Positions 1 to 8,662 of a DNA stretch of 64,000 nucleotides are shown here, piece after piece. A program made the position numbers and the translations under genes. Source of the DNA: Martelella endophytica (lineage in GTDB: Bacteria > Pseudomonadota > Alphaproteobacteria > Rhizobiales > Rhizobiaceae); assembly GCF_000960975.1 (NCBI RefSeq), contig NZ_CP010803.1:62001-126000 (forward strand), read 5' to 3'. The stretch's first letter is position 1, and each line of letters starts with the position of its first letter. The notes below the pieces were generated by a model. That model had not been told where the DNA came from and ran no database searches. It was given only the letters and a program-made list of their open reading frames with translations.

Positions 1-28
1 CGATACCCTCGCCCTTGTGGCCAGTCAG

Positions 29-874
29 CTAGAGCCACCTCAGGTTCGAAGGAGTGAGGATGTCACTGCTTGCAAAACCTGGCCGCAGAAGTGCTGCTCG
101 AAAGGCGGGCATGCTCCGCTGCGGTTCGGGACATGTCTCGTCATGTCGTTGCAACAGCGCGGCAAGGGCACAAGCCTGAGCAACAAAGAGCGGTTCGCCA
201 GAAGCCATGACAAGTTCCGAGCTGAGAACTGAGGTTTCCTCTCCGGCGGCTTCAGCCAGTATTCGTTCATAAAGCAGGAAAATCGAAGTATCTGTCTTCG
301 GCCGAGCGGACAGAACAGCAGTTGTCGCACGGGCATTGCTTTCCGAAACGTCGGGGATTAGCTCGGCGGACTCCGTGGCGTCCAACTCGAACATTTTCGA
401 AAAGTTGACTGAACCGCGCGTCCTGCGCTCCGTGAGATATCGGCTGAGCGACCTATTGTCGGGCAGACCGCGAGCCCGCCCATCAATGCCCGCTATGTCC
501 ATCATCATGCCGCGAAAGAAATTGAGCCCGAAGTTGCAAAGCAGCGCATCCAGAATAGCTGCATCAAGAAGGTAACAGCTCGATCGCATAGCAGTGCTGG
601 ATGCCCCACTGCCTGCGACATCCCATGCGCGTTCCCGATGGATGCCATAGGCTGTGTCAAAGAAACGAAACGACGTATACGCTTCAGCACACTGGAATGC
701 GCGCTCGGGAAGCGCTTCGTCAAGGAGCGGCAGGCAGCCTCTTCCCGTCGCAATGCCACGGCCCTTGACCTCGATGTTCACGAAGGCATAGATCGCGCCC
801 GTCTGCTTGCTGCCTGCGTGATGTTCGCGGATCGCAATGGCGCTCTCAAGCACCCGAAGCTTTGGTGCCGGCAT
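29..874 (-). CDS. Unrecognised protein with weak enolase-superfamily N-terminal resemblance
   Basis: Codes for 281 residues. I chose the start at 874 because a strong ribosome binding site (GGGAGGAAGC) lies directly before that ATG; an upstream ATG at 931 has none. Residues 1-125 faintly recall the N-terminal capping domain of long mandelate racemase-type enolase-superfamily proteins (beta strands followed by a helix reading LLDAAILDALLC). The rest lacks the Lys-x-Lys and acidic metal ligands of the catalytic barrel, and at 281 residues the protein is shorter than the usual 370-420. It may be a degenerate or truncated relative, or something unrelated. It is transcribed divergently from the LysR gene at 1040, which makes it a plausible target of that regulator. 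No function is assigned. Confidence 0.5.
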   Translation of the reverse strand: MPAPKLRVLESAIAIREHHAGSKQTGAIYAFVNIEVKGRGIATGRGCLPLLDEALPERAFQCAEAYTSFRFFDTAYGIHRERAWDVAGSGASSTAMRSSCYLLDAAILDALLCNFGLNFFRGMMMDIAGIDGRARGLPDNRSLSRYLTERRTRGSVNFSKMFELDATESAELIPDVSESNARATTAVLSARPKTDTSIFLLYERILAEAAGEETSVLSSELVMASGEPLFVAQACALAALLQRHDETCPEPQRSMPAFRAALLRPGFASSDILTPSNLRWL

Positions 875-995
875 GGCTTCCTCCCAGGAAAACGCGACTT
901 CCGATCGCTGATTGCGGCCCGTCGCCAACACGACGTCCTCACGTCGCAGTTTCAGCGTCAGGAGAAAATTAGCAGTTGCGTTGTCATCGGAAAAA

Positions 996-1009
996 TACGA
1001 AATTTCGCA
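996..1009. promoter_or_regulatory. Candidate LysR-type operator in the divergent promoter region
   Basis: The 109-bp gap between the divergent gene (start 874) and the LysR gene (start 1040) contains TACGAAATTTCGCA. Its centre, CGAAATTTCG at 998-1007, is a perfect dyad with outer T and A as in LysR boxes. Position and symmetry suggest autoregulation together with control of the divergent gene. This is inference from pattern only. Confidence 0.4.
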
Positions 1010-1039
1010 ATTATCATAGAAACCATCTATGGCGGAACG

Positions 1040-1981
1040 ATGGATAAAACCCTGCTTCAGTTTCTGGCCGTTGCCGATGAAGGCACGATCACGGGTGCGG
1101 CCGAGGCCTTGCGGGTGACGCAGCCAACGCTGACCTTCAATTTGAAAAAGCTCGAAAAACAGCTCGGCGTCAGCCTGTTCAAACGCTCATCCCGCGGCGT
1201 GAAGCTGACCGAATACGGACAGATGCTGTACGAAAACGCCACCGTGATGCGCCGCCTCTACGACAATGCGCTCAATGCGATCGAGATGAAGCGGGTGCAG
1301 CGCGAGGAGGGCATGACCATCGGGACCGGCTACTCCTGGTGGGCGCTATTTCTGAAGGATTTCGTTCTCGACTATGCCCGGAAATATCCCTCGGCCCCTG
1401 TGAATGTCAGCCTCGGCAATACGCTCAGGCTTATGGATCAGTTGGTTGCCGGCGATATTTCACTGTTTATCGGCCATCGCATCGATGACCTTGCCGGAGG
1501 CACCGAAGCCGATTTCCTGGAGGTCGGGCCGATCAGGGACGGCTATTTCGTGCGGCCCGGCCATCCGCTTCTGGGCGCTGAGCGAACCGCAAGCGAGGTG
1601 GCAGCATTTCCCTCCACGCTCGCCTTTCCGCCCGAAGCGCGCCAGCGACGGCTACTGCTGGAACAGAGCGGACGCGTGGCGGATGAAGATCGCCGTGCTG
1701 ATTATCTTGGCCGCGCCTTCACCTCCAATTCGCTGGAGGCCTGCCTCGACTATGTACTGGGCACCGACGCCGTGCTGCGCCATACAGATCTGATGGCACC
1801 GGAACTCACCCGCAAGGGTCTCGCGCGGGTGGCGCTTCACCCCGGCGCGGAGCCGCATGCACAGATACTCGGTCTTTACGTGATGGCCGACAAGCGCCGC
1901 GACCGGGCGCTTTCGAAACTCGTCGACACGCTTTATCGCAAGACCTGCGCTGTGGTTGGCGCAGGCCAGGTGAAGGCGTGA
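1040..1981 (+). CDS. LysR-family transcriptional regulator
   Basis: 313 residues, normal for the family. The start at 1040 (MDKTLLQFLAVADEG) puts the winged helix-turn-helix at residues 3-60 (GAAEALRVTQPTLT recognition region). The effector-binding domain of two Rossmann-like lobes runs from about residue 90 to 300. An open frame extends upstream, but it overlaps the divergent gene and does not look like LysR sequence. LysR proteins usually activate a divergent neighbour in response to a small-molecule ligand. Here the neighbour is the unrecognised gene at 29-874. The GH115/CUT1 locus on the other side has its own GntR regulator. The ligand cannot be inferred. Confidence 0.9.
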   Translation: MDKTLLQFLAVADEGTITGAAEALRVTQPTLTFNLKKLEKQLGVSLFKRSSRGVKLTEYGQMLYENATVMRRLYDNALNAIEMKRVQREEGMTIGTGYSWWALFLKDFVLDYARKYPSAPVNVSLGNTLRLMDQLVAGDISLFIGHRIDDLAGGTEADFLEVGPIRDGYFVRPGHPLLGAERTASEVAAFPSTLAFPPEARQRRLLLEQSGRVADEDRRADYLGRAFTSNSLEACLDYVLGTDAVLRHTDLMAPELTRKGLARVALHPGAEPHAQILGLYVMADKRRDRALSKLVDTLYRKTCAVVGAGQVKA

Positions 1982-1989
1982 GCCCGCCA

Positions 1990-4050
1990 CTACAAGCCGA
2001 AATGAAGCTGAAGGCGCTCGGCCAGAAGGTCATCCGATGGTGGATTGCGGTGAGTGTTTTCCAGATAGATCTTCTTCTCACTTTCCGGCATCAGATAGGC
2101 CTTGTGCCAGATGAAGAAATCCGGGTTGTCGCCGAACATGCGATAGTAGGAGCGCAGGGTTTCGACCGTATAGAGCGTGATCTTCACATTGGTGAGCCAG
2201 TCGGCTCGGAAGAAGTGTCTCCATTTACCGTGTTCGGTCGCCTCCATGGCGGCAAGCGTTTCACGATAGGCCCAGACGGATTTCGCCGCATGCACGAAGG
2301 CCTGCGGATACTGCCGGCCCAGAAAGGCCTCGATGCTGCGTGAAAGACAGGAAAGCCCTTCGGCTCCGGTGCGCAGGAACCGTGTCTGGAACAGCAGGAA
2401 ATCGCGGAAGAACAAGGCCTCGGCCTCCGGCAGACGCGCCGCCAGAGCTTCGCAATCATCCTCCAGCGCCCGGTAGCGGGTTGCCGCCTCCCTCGCCAGT
2501 TTCTCGAACCATCGCGCCTGGTCGGAGAAGGGAAGCCTGCCGGTCGCCCATAGCAGATCCTCTGCCGTGGCGATCGTTTCACCGCGCATCAGATGCCCGG
2601 CAAGCGAGCGGGCCGGATGGTGGTAGAACTCGTCACCTGCCCGGTCGTCCTCATGTGGGCCATAGGGCGTGGCGATGTCGATGAAACGGCGGATAAGCGC
2701 GGCTACAGCTCCTACATGTGCGGGGAAATAACGTCGGGAGAAATGTTCCGGAGCCTTCCCGGCATCGGCCTTGCCGTCATTCCAGAGCATTGCGACGAGA
2801 TCGAGCGTATAAAGATGCGGGCGGATATTGCCGCAATTGAGAAGCAGCACCTCATCCGCCTTTGCCGCAAAGGCCGCTTCCAGCTCATCGACGATCAAGG
2901 CGGAGGATACCGGCAACATGGTCAGATGGCTTGAAGCCTGAAGGTCGTGGAAGGTGGCATGATAATAGATGCCGTGAAGACCGGCATCTCCCGCTTCCGG
3001 CAGCGACGGCACGCGCAGGCTGTGATTGTGCTGACGGCGCGAAACCATGCGGCCATAGCCATTGTCGGACCAGATCCGCGTCACGCCTTCAGGAAAATCG
3101 ACGTGCCCTGCCCGGTAAAGCTCGGCGATCTCGCCATAGACATAGGTGAGGCACGGCGCGCCGGGCACGATTGACTGCAGCAGGTCATACTGCCGCCTGA
3201 CGGCACGGGAGATCAGCTCGCCCTGGCGCGCTGGCGTGTCGTAATCGGGATCCTGTTCCCAGAACGGGCAGTCGCCCTGGCCGCGAAAGCCCAGCGCCCA
3301 GACCACCTTGCGATCCTTCTGGCGCTCGATCGCCTCGCGCCAAAGCGTTTCGAACAGCGCACCATTGCGATCGAAGCTCGCTTCCTCGTTGGGATGCGCG
3401 CGGAAGAACATTTCGGCCCCCAGCGGCTCTGCATGATGCTGGCTCACGTAAAGGCCCATTTCGGCAGCGACTTCGGTCTGCACCCCATCGCGCGGCAGGT
3501 CGGTTCCTGGAATGACAAGATTGCCACCGAGCCTGAGCAGGGTCTCGAACACCGGCTTCCAAATTTCGGCCGGCGGTGGATAGACGTCCGTCCAGCCGAT
3601 CAGGCAGACCTCGTCATTCACGAACCATCCACGATAACGCACGCTCCTTTCAGCTGAACGATAGGGCTTGGGCGCAATAGCGATCCGGCCCCTGCGCTCA
3701 GGCTCCCTGTCCGCCCAGAACCAGAAGGGGTCGACGCCCAGCCAGTCGCTGGAGAGATAAAGAAGCGCATAGATCAGCCCCAGTTCATCGGCCGCATCCA
3801 CACGGGCTACAACGTGCCCACCCTCAACGACAAATTCGATGGCAAAGCTTTCAGGTTCGGTCGCGACCGCGTTGCCACCGAGACGCAGCACGATATCCGC
3901 CTCGCCTTCCGGCGCGATTTCCGGCGCCCTGCCGAAAACCTTGGCAAAGTCGCGAGAAAAGATGTCGAGCGCATTGGTGATCGGCACGGAAAGGGTTTCA
4001 GGAAGCGAAAGCCTTGTGTCTTCGGACAGGAAAAGGTGATCGTGCTTCAT
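1990..4050 (-). CDS. Glycoside hydrolase family 115-type alpha-glucuronidase, no signal peptide
   Basis: 686 residues from the ATG at 4050; an in-frame TTG at 4071 would add seven. GH115 enzymes remove (4-O-methyl)glucuronic acid from glucuronoxylan or other glycans. Family features are the RGWFVNDE motif at about residues 140-147, preceded by a beta-rich N-terminal domain, then a barrel with HAEPLG, WSDNGYG and a helical C-terminal region. The protein is shorter than the usual 800-1,000 residues and seems to lack the C-terminal beta domains. There is no secretion signal, so it should act in the cytoplasm on oligosaccharides that have already been imported. The neighbouring GntR regulator (4170-4952) and CUT1 importer (5201-9763) fit uptake and intracellular trimming of an acidic, xylan-derived oligosaccharide. 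Family assignment is good; the exact substrate is unknown. Confidence 0.8.
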   Translation of the reverse strand: MKHDHLFLSEDTRLSLPETLSVPITNALDIFSRDFAKVFGRAPEIAPEGEADIVLRLGGNAVATEPESFAIEFVVEGGHVVARVDAADELGLIYALLYLSSDWLGVDPFWFWADREPERRGRIAIAPKPYRSAERSVRYRGWFVNDEVCLIGWTDVYPPPAEIWKPVFETLLRLGGNLVIPGTDLPRDGVQTEVAAEMGLYVSQHHAEPLGAEMFFRAHPNEEASFDRNGALFETLWREAIERQKDRKVVWALGFRGQGDCPFWEQDPDYDTPARQGELISRAVRRQYDLLQSIVPGAPCLTYVYGEIAELYRAGHVDFPEGVTRIWSDNGYGRMVSRRQHNHSLRVPSLPEAGDAGLHGIYYHATFHDLQASSHLTMLPVSSALIVDELEAAFAAKADEVLLLNCGNIRPHLYTLDLVAMLWNDGKADAGKAPEHFSRRYFPAHVGAVAALIRRFIDIATPYGPHEDDRAGDEFYHHPARSLAGHLMRGETIATAEDLLWATGRLPFSDQARWFEKLAREAATRYRALEDDCEALAARLPEAEALFFRDFLLFQTRFLRTGAEGLSCLSRSIEAFLGRQYPQAFVHAAKSVWAYRETLAAMEATEHGKWRHFFRADWLTNVKITLYTVETLRSYYRMFGDNPDFFIWHKAYLMPESEKKIYLENTHRNPPSDDLLAERLQLHFGL

Positions 4051-4169
4051 CGTCTGGGCCTTTGCACTCAAGACCGGCGGCAGGCATCAGGGCGCAAGAA
4101 GACGCCTCACGCAGGAGCATGGCCCGCGCCGCTTCGAACTTCATTGTCAATCGGGATGGTCTCCGGCGC

Positions 4170-4952
4170 TTATCGCGTCGCCGGCCGGTTTGTCATCACA
4201 GGCTCTTGCCTCGCGTCAGCGCTACGCCCCCGTTCATCCTCATCCTCCTCCTTGCTGATGATCAGCCTCAGCTCGCCGCTGATATTATCGAGATGCCGCG
4301 ATACGGCACGGGCTGCGGCTTCTGGCTGACGCATTGTCAGCGCGCTCAGGATGGCATGGTGGTCGCCGATCCAAAGCGGCACCCGCTCCGGCGAAAACAG
4401 ATGAGGGCCGAACCGGTTGAGAAAGGGCGAGCGCAACCAGTCGGCCAGAAGCGCTTCGGACATCGAACGGAGCACCGGATTGCCGGCGATCTGCGAGATG
4501 GTTGCGAAGAAGCGCATCGAGGCTTCCACGAAATTTTCTGCGCCGCCTGCCGCCATGCGCTCCACCAGACCGCCGAGCACGGTGAAGTCGAAACTCTCCG
4601 CCCGTGTCGCCGCAACCCTGGCAACGCCCGGCTCCAGCAGATTCCGCGCTTGCAGAAGATCGAAAATATCGGCATCCGCGAGGCTTTCGTCCGAACCGGT
4701 GTCGGCCTGCGGCAAAATGGTGATGCCCGAGCGACCGCGCACGGCAACCACGCCTTGAACCTCAAGCGCTATGACGGCCTCCCGAATGACCGGACGACTG
4801 ACTTCGAGCATCTCGGCCAGATCGCGCTCGCCGGGAAGCCGCCAGCTCGGTTCATGACGGCTTTCCTCGATCATCCGGGCAAGTCTGCGCGCGACGATTT
4901 GATAGAGCCGCTGCTCGCCTTGAAAGGCATCGCCTTTCGAGGGCTTTTTCAT
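4170..4952 (-). CDS. GntR-family regulator, FadR/FCD subfamily
   Basis: 260 residues. The start at 4952 is supported by the Shine-Dalgarno GGAAAGGAAAC just upstream; a longer frame to 5042 gives an unlikely N-terminus. Residues 10-80 form the winged helix (RLPGERDLAEMLEVSRPVIRE). The following all-helical FCD domain carries spaced metal-binding histidines typical of sensors of sugar acids. It is divergent from the importer operon that starts at 5201, and three TGGT-N3-ACCA-like boxes lie in the gap. The simplest model is a repressor of the GH115/CUT1 locus relieved by a uronate or aldouronate ligand. The ligand is inferred from neighbours, not seen. Confidence 0.9.
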   Translation of the reverse strand: MKKPSKGDAFQGEQRLYQIVARRLARMIEESRHEPSWRLPGERDLAEMLEVSRPVIREAVIALEVQGVVAVRGRSGITILPQADTGSDESLADADIFDLLQARNLLEPGVARVAATRAESFDFTVLGGLVERMAAGGAENFVEASMRFFATISQIAGNPVLRSMSEALLADWLRSPFLNRFGPHLFSPERVPLWIGDHHAILSALTMRQPEAAARAVSRHLDNISGELRLIISKEEDEDERGRSADARQEPVMTNRPATR

Positions 4953-5052
4953 CGCCGTTTCCTTTCCAAAAGCCACATCCACCTTTGCGTTCGAGGGTCG
5001 TGCAGTCTGGCCCGCACGACTTCGACACGCAAGGCCGATCACTCGTCAAATC

Positions 5053-5063
5053 TGGTAAGACCA
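5053..5063. promoter_or_regulatory. GntR operator box 1 (with a degenerate box at 5098-5108)
   Basis: TGGTAAGACCA is a dyad (TGGT / ACCA) fitting the FadR-subfamily consensus TNGTNNNACNA. It lies 101 bp before the gntR start codon. A weaker copy, TGGTAAAATCA, lies at 5098-5108. An identical perfect copy is at 5139-5149. Confidence 0.65.
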
Positions 5064-5138
5064 AAAAAGAGCATCGTCAACAGGAAAGTCACGAATCTGG
5101 TAAAATCAAGTTAGGTTGATTAATCCTATTGACATCAT

Positions 5139-5149
5139 TGGTAAGACCA
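5139..5149. promoter_or_regulatory. GntR operator box 2 next to the importer promoter
   Basis: This is the same perfect TGGTAAGACCA as at 5053. It begins 4 bp after a TTGACA hexamer (5129-5134), the likely -35 of the importer operon, so a bound repressor would block RNA polymerase. No convincing -10 hexamer is seen at standard spacing. The ATG of the binding-protein gene follows at 5201. Confidence 0.65.
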
Positions 5150-5200
5150 GAAAGAGATGGGGCGCCAGAATTCATCCTTGACGCATATTGGGAGGACACA

Positions 5201-6478
5201 ATGCGGAATACCCTGAAATTGATGAGCAGCGCCGCTCTTTTCCTGGTCGGAGGAGCAGTCGGCGCCTCGGCAGGTGAAATCACGGTCTATTGCCAGGACA
5301 TCGCCGTCGGCTGCGGTGCGCTCGAAGCCGTTGTTGCAGATTTCGAGGCGGCCAATCCAGACGACAAGATCAATCTTGAGCTGGTCAACTACCAGACAAT
5401 TCTGGAGAGCCTGCCGATCCAGCTGGAATCAGGCGCCGGCCCCGACGCCGCTATCGTCACCGACCTGGGCGGCCTCAGCCGCTACTACCTCGATATTGCA
5501 CCCTACGGCGATGCCGATATGCTGCGCGCCGAATACGCGCCGACACTGCCGTGGTTGCGCGGCGAGGCCCCGACAAGCGACGCCATCAACGGCATTCCAC
5601 TGTCGATGACAGTCAACGGCGCCTACGTGAATGCGACCCTGTTCGATCAGGCCGGGATCGCCATGCCGGAAGCCGGGGCGACGTGGGAAGACTGGGCAGA
5701 GGTCACTCAGAAAGTCGCAGAGGCCACCGGTGTTTCCTTCCCCATGGAAATGGACCGTTCCGGCCATCGCTTCGCCAGCCTGGCCATCAGCTACGGCGCC
5801 GAACTCGTCGATGATCAAGGACAGCCCGTAGTCGATGAAGGCCTGAAGGCGGCCATCGAACAGTTCGTTGCATGGCATGAGGAAAAGGTGATGCCGATGG
5901 ATCTTTGGGGCGCCGTCGGCGGCTCGACCCATCGCGAACTCTTCTCCGACTTCCTCAATGCCGAGACCGTCTTTTACTTCGGCGGCTCGTGGACCATCGG
6001 CAAGATGGACAGCGAAGTCGGCGACCTGTTCGACTGGAAGGTCGTTGCCACGCCCTGCGGTCCTGCCGCCTGCGCCGCCATGCCTGGAGGCTCGGCACTC
6101 GCCGGCTTCAAGAACAGCAAGAATCCTGATCTGACCGGACGCTTCCTCGCCTTCGTCGGTCAGCCGGAAGAAATTGCCAAGATCGATCTCTACGCCAAGG
6201 AAATCCCGACGGCCAAGACGCTGATCGATGAGGGTCTGGAATATACCGATGTCTCCGCTGAAACCCAGGAAGCCCTGTCGACCTTCATGGCACAGATTCC
6301 GAAGATCCCGGAAACAGCCTATCGCTTCCAGGGCTGGCGATATCAGCGCGCAATGATGAACGCGATGACCACCCGCATCAGCCAGGTGCTGAACAACGAG
6401 ATGGATGTCGATACAGCGCTTGAGCGCATCAAGCAGGACGTCGAACTCGCAATCCAGGCTGCCGGCGGCTCGAACTGA
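5201..6478 (+). CDS. CUT1 ABC transporter, sugar-binding protein
   Basis: 425 residues from the ATG at 5201, which has GGGAGGA 5 bp upstream. The protein has a Sec signal peptide (residues 1-24, cleavage after GASA) and a family 1 extracellular solute-binding fold. It starts EITVYC and has the usual two-lobe pattern for oligosaccharides. It is the first gene of a four-gene importer operon with two permeases and an ATPase, placed divergently from the GntR regulator. The adjacent GH115 gene suggests a uronate-decorated oligosaccharide as ligand, but no ligand-specific residue can be claimed from sequence. Confidence 0.92.
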   Translation: MRNTLKLMSSAALFLVGGAVGASAGEITVYCQDIAVGCGALEAVVADFEAANPDDKINLELVNYQTILESLPIQLESGAGPDAAIVTDLGGLSRYYLDIAPYGDADMLRAEYAPTLPWLRGEAPTSDAINGIPLSMTVNGAYVNATLFDQAGIAMPEAGATWEDWAEVTQKVAEATGVSFPMEMDRSGHRFASLAISYGAELVDDQGQPVVDEGLKAAIEQFVAWHEEKVMPMDLWGAVGGSTHRELFSDFLNAETVFYFGGSWTIGKMDSEVGDLFDWKVVATPCGPAACAAMPGGSALAGFKNSKNPDLTGRFLAFVGQPEEIAKIDLYAKEIPTAKTLIDEGLEYTDVSAETQEALSTFMAQIPKIPETAYRFQGWRYQRAMMNAMTTRISQVLNNEMDVDTALERIKQDVELAIQAAGGSN

Positions 6479-6487
6479 TCGCGGGAC

Positions 6488-6502
6488 CGGCCCCGAGGGC
6501 CG
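6488..6502 (+). other. Intercistronic hairpin after the binding-protein gene
   Basis: CGGCCC, a 3-nt loop, then GGGCCG form a short G+C-rich stem with no U tract. Such hairpins between a binding-protein gene and its permeases often stabilise the upstream message, so that the periplasmic component is made in excess. This role is inferred. Confidence 0.4.
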
Positions 6503-6573
6503 CTCCCTCAAGAACACGCAGCGTCCGGCACCCCGCCGGGCGCCGCATCGATCGCATTCGGAGGATTTTGAAC

Positions 6574-7572
6574 ATGGGCGGGAAGCCTCAATGGGCCGAA
6601 ATAGGCCACCGGATATTGACCCTTCCGGCAGTCATCGTTGAACCGCTGATGGTCGGGCTGCAGCGACTTCTGGGCATCAAGCGGATGCCGTGGGTTTTCC
6701 TGCTGCCCAATCTGGTGGCGGTCATTATGTTCTGCCTCCTGCCGGTCTTCATCAACGTGCTCTATTCGTTTACCGGCAGCGATCGCCTCTATCCGGCAGA
6801 CCGCAACTTCGTCGGCGGCATGAATTATGATGTCCTGCTTTCCTGCCAGAACTATCTCGACCCGTCGAGCTGCACAGCCGACCTGTTCTGGCGTGCACTG
6901 CGCAATTCGCTGATCTTTGTGCCGACCCAGGTCGTTCTGATGGTTACGGTGGCAATGATCGCTGCCATCTGTCTCAACCGGCAACTGCCCGGACGCGGCT
7001 TCTTCCGAGGCGTATTCTTCTTCCCCGTGATGCTGTCGCCGGTGGTCGTGGCCTACACCTGGCAGTGGATCCTGCAAAGAAATGGTGCGCTGAACGGTAT
7101 TCTGAGCGGGCTTGGCCTACCCACCTTCGACTGGCTTGCCGTCCCCGATTCCGCCTTTGCCTGGTCCATCTTCGTAACGATCTGGGCGCATATGGGCTTC
7201 TACACGATCATCCTTCTCGCCGGCCTGCAATCCATTCCTAAGGATGTCTACGAGGCGGCCCGCATGGATCATGCCAGCAACTGGCGCACCTTCTACGCCA
7301 TCACCCTGCCGCTCCTGAAACCGATGGTCATCGTTGTCGTCGTGCTCTGCATCATCCGCTCGGTTCAAACCTTCGATGAGCTCTATGTGCTCACCGGCGG
7401 CGGCCCCGGCTCGGCCACCATGCTGATCGTTCAATACATCTACGAGGTCGGCTTCGCCGTCCAGCCGCGCAATTTCGGTCTTGCGGCCGCGGCATCGCTG
7501 CTCCTCGGTCTGGTGCTGATCATCTTCACCGCAGTCCAGATGAGCCTCTCAAGGAAGTCGCAAAATGGCTGA
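6574..7572 (+). CDS. CUT1 ABC transporter permease (MalF-like)
   Basis: 332 residues. ATG 6574 is preferred over the TTG at 6568 because GGAGGA lies 8 bp before it. It shows about six transmembrane helices and the cytoplasmic EAA loop (EAARMDHASNW) that contacts the ATPase. It has a long first periplasmic region with two cysteines (SCQN...SSCT), which may pair. It overlaps the next permease gene by 8 bp, consistent with translational coupling. Its role is the translocation pore of the sugar importer encoded at 5201-9763. Confidence 0.92.
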   Translation: MGGKPQWAEIGHRILTLPAVIVEPLMVGLQRLLGIKRMPWVFLLPNLVAVIMFCLLPVFINVLYSFTGSDRLYPADRNFVGGMNYDVLLSCQNYLDPSSCTADLFWRALRNSLIFVPTQVVLMVTVAMIAAICLNRQLPGRGFFRGVFFFPVMLSPVVVAYTWQWILQRNGALNGILSGLGLPTFDWLAVPDSAFAWSIFVTIWAHMGFYTIILLAGLQSIPKDVYEAARMDHASNWRTFYAITLPLLKPMVIVVVVLCIIRSVQTFDELYVLTGGGPGSATMLIVQYIYEVGFAVQPRNFGLAAAASLLLGLVLIIFTAVQMSLSRKSQNG

Positions 7573-8653
7573 TATCGCTGAAAAACAAGCAGGCGCCGGC
7601 CTTTCCCGCCTGTTCACGCTGCGCCGTGGCCACAACCGCTTCGACATTGCCGACTGGCTCACCTACGGCTTCCTCGTGCTCGGCCTGCTGGTTCTGTTCC
7701 TGCCGGTTCTGTGGGTGGTGCTGTCGTCGTTCAAGACCAATGCCAACCTGCAGGAATTTCCACCGACGGTTCTGCCCTATGCGATGGAGACGGTCGATGT
7801 TGCGGGTTACGACAGGCCTCTGACCCTGTTCAACGTCAAGACGGAGGACGGCGGCGAAAAACAACTCGCCCTCATCCGCCGCGTCGGCCGCATAGCCCAG
7901 ATGGTCGACCCCGCAGATCCGGAAGCCGGCAAGCTGCAGGTCAATGCCGCAGAAATCACGCCGGTCAAGAAGCTCCATTTCGCAGTCGAGAACTATTCGC
8001 GGCTTCTGTCCGGCAAGGAAAACACCATCCTTCGCTATGTCTATAACAGCCTGTTCATCACCATCGTCGCGACCATCATCACCGTCGTGATGAACTCGAT
8101 GGCGGCGTTTGCCCTTTCAAAATACCGCTTCCGCGGCAGCAACCTGGCGCTGTTCGGCATTCTCTCGATGCTGATGATCCCGGCAACCGTGATCATGGTG
8201 CCGATCTACCTGATCGTCTCCAAGCTCGGCCTCGTCGGCAACCTCTGGGGCGTCATCCTGCCGACGGTCGCGACCCCAACTGGCGTGTTCCTGCTCCGAC
8301 AATACATGCTCACCATTCCCGATGAGCTGATCGAGGCTGCACGCATGGACCATGCCTCGGAATGGCGGATCTTCTGGCGTATCATCCTGCCGCTTTCGAC
8401 GCCGGCGCTGGCAGTGGTGGCAATCTTCTCGATCCTGTCGCGCTGGAACGACTTCCTACTGCCACTGCTGATCCTCAACAAGCGCGAGGTCTACACACTG
8501 CAACTGGCGCTGACCTCGTTCCAGACCCAGTACGAAATCCACTACGACCTGCTGCTGTCAATGACGACGCTGACCGCGCTTCCGCTGGCGATCGTCTTCA
8601 TCTTCCTGCAGCGCTACATTACCACCGGCATCGCATCGACCGGCATCAAGTGA
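7565..8653 (+). CDS. CUT1 ABC transporter permease (MalG-like) with periplasmic insertion
   Basis: 362 residues, longer than the usual 270-300. After the first membrane helix (about residues 35-58) there is an insertion of roughly 70 residues (YDRPLTLFNVKTEDGG through AEITPVKK) before the normal NYSRLL start of the conserved core. The core has five more helices and the EAA motif EAARMDHASEW. The insertion lies on the periplasmic side and could help dock the binding protein. The 8-bp overlap with the preceding permease gene indicates coupling, and the ATPase gene follows at once. Confidence 0.92.
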   Translation: MADIAEKQAGAGLSRLFTLRRGHNRFDIADWLTYGFLVLGLLVLFLPVLWVVLSSFKTNANLQEFPPTVLPYAMETVDVAGYDRPLTLFNVKTEDGGEKQLALIRRVGRIAQMVDPADPEAGKLQVNAAEITPVKKLHFAVENYSRLLSGKENTILRYVYNSLFITIVATIITVVMNSMAAFALSKYRFRGSNLALFGILSMLMIPATVIMVPIYLIVSKLGLVGNLWGVILPTVATPTGVFLLRQYMLTIPDELIEAARMDHASEWRIFWRIILPLSTPALAVVAIFSILSRWNDFLLPLLILNKREVYTLQLALTSFQTQYEIHYDLLLSMTTLTALPLAIVFIFLQRYITTGIASTGIK

Positions 8654-8662
8654 GTGAACACG

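Noticed and set aside
638..1039. Open frame upstream of the LysR gene that would extend it to 447 residues
   Set aside because: The extension overlaps the divergent gene antisense and has no LysR similarity; the normal HTH start is at 1040.
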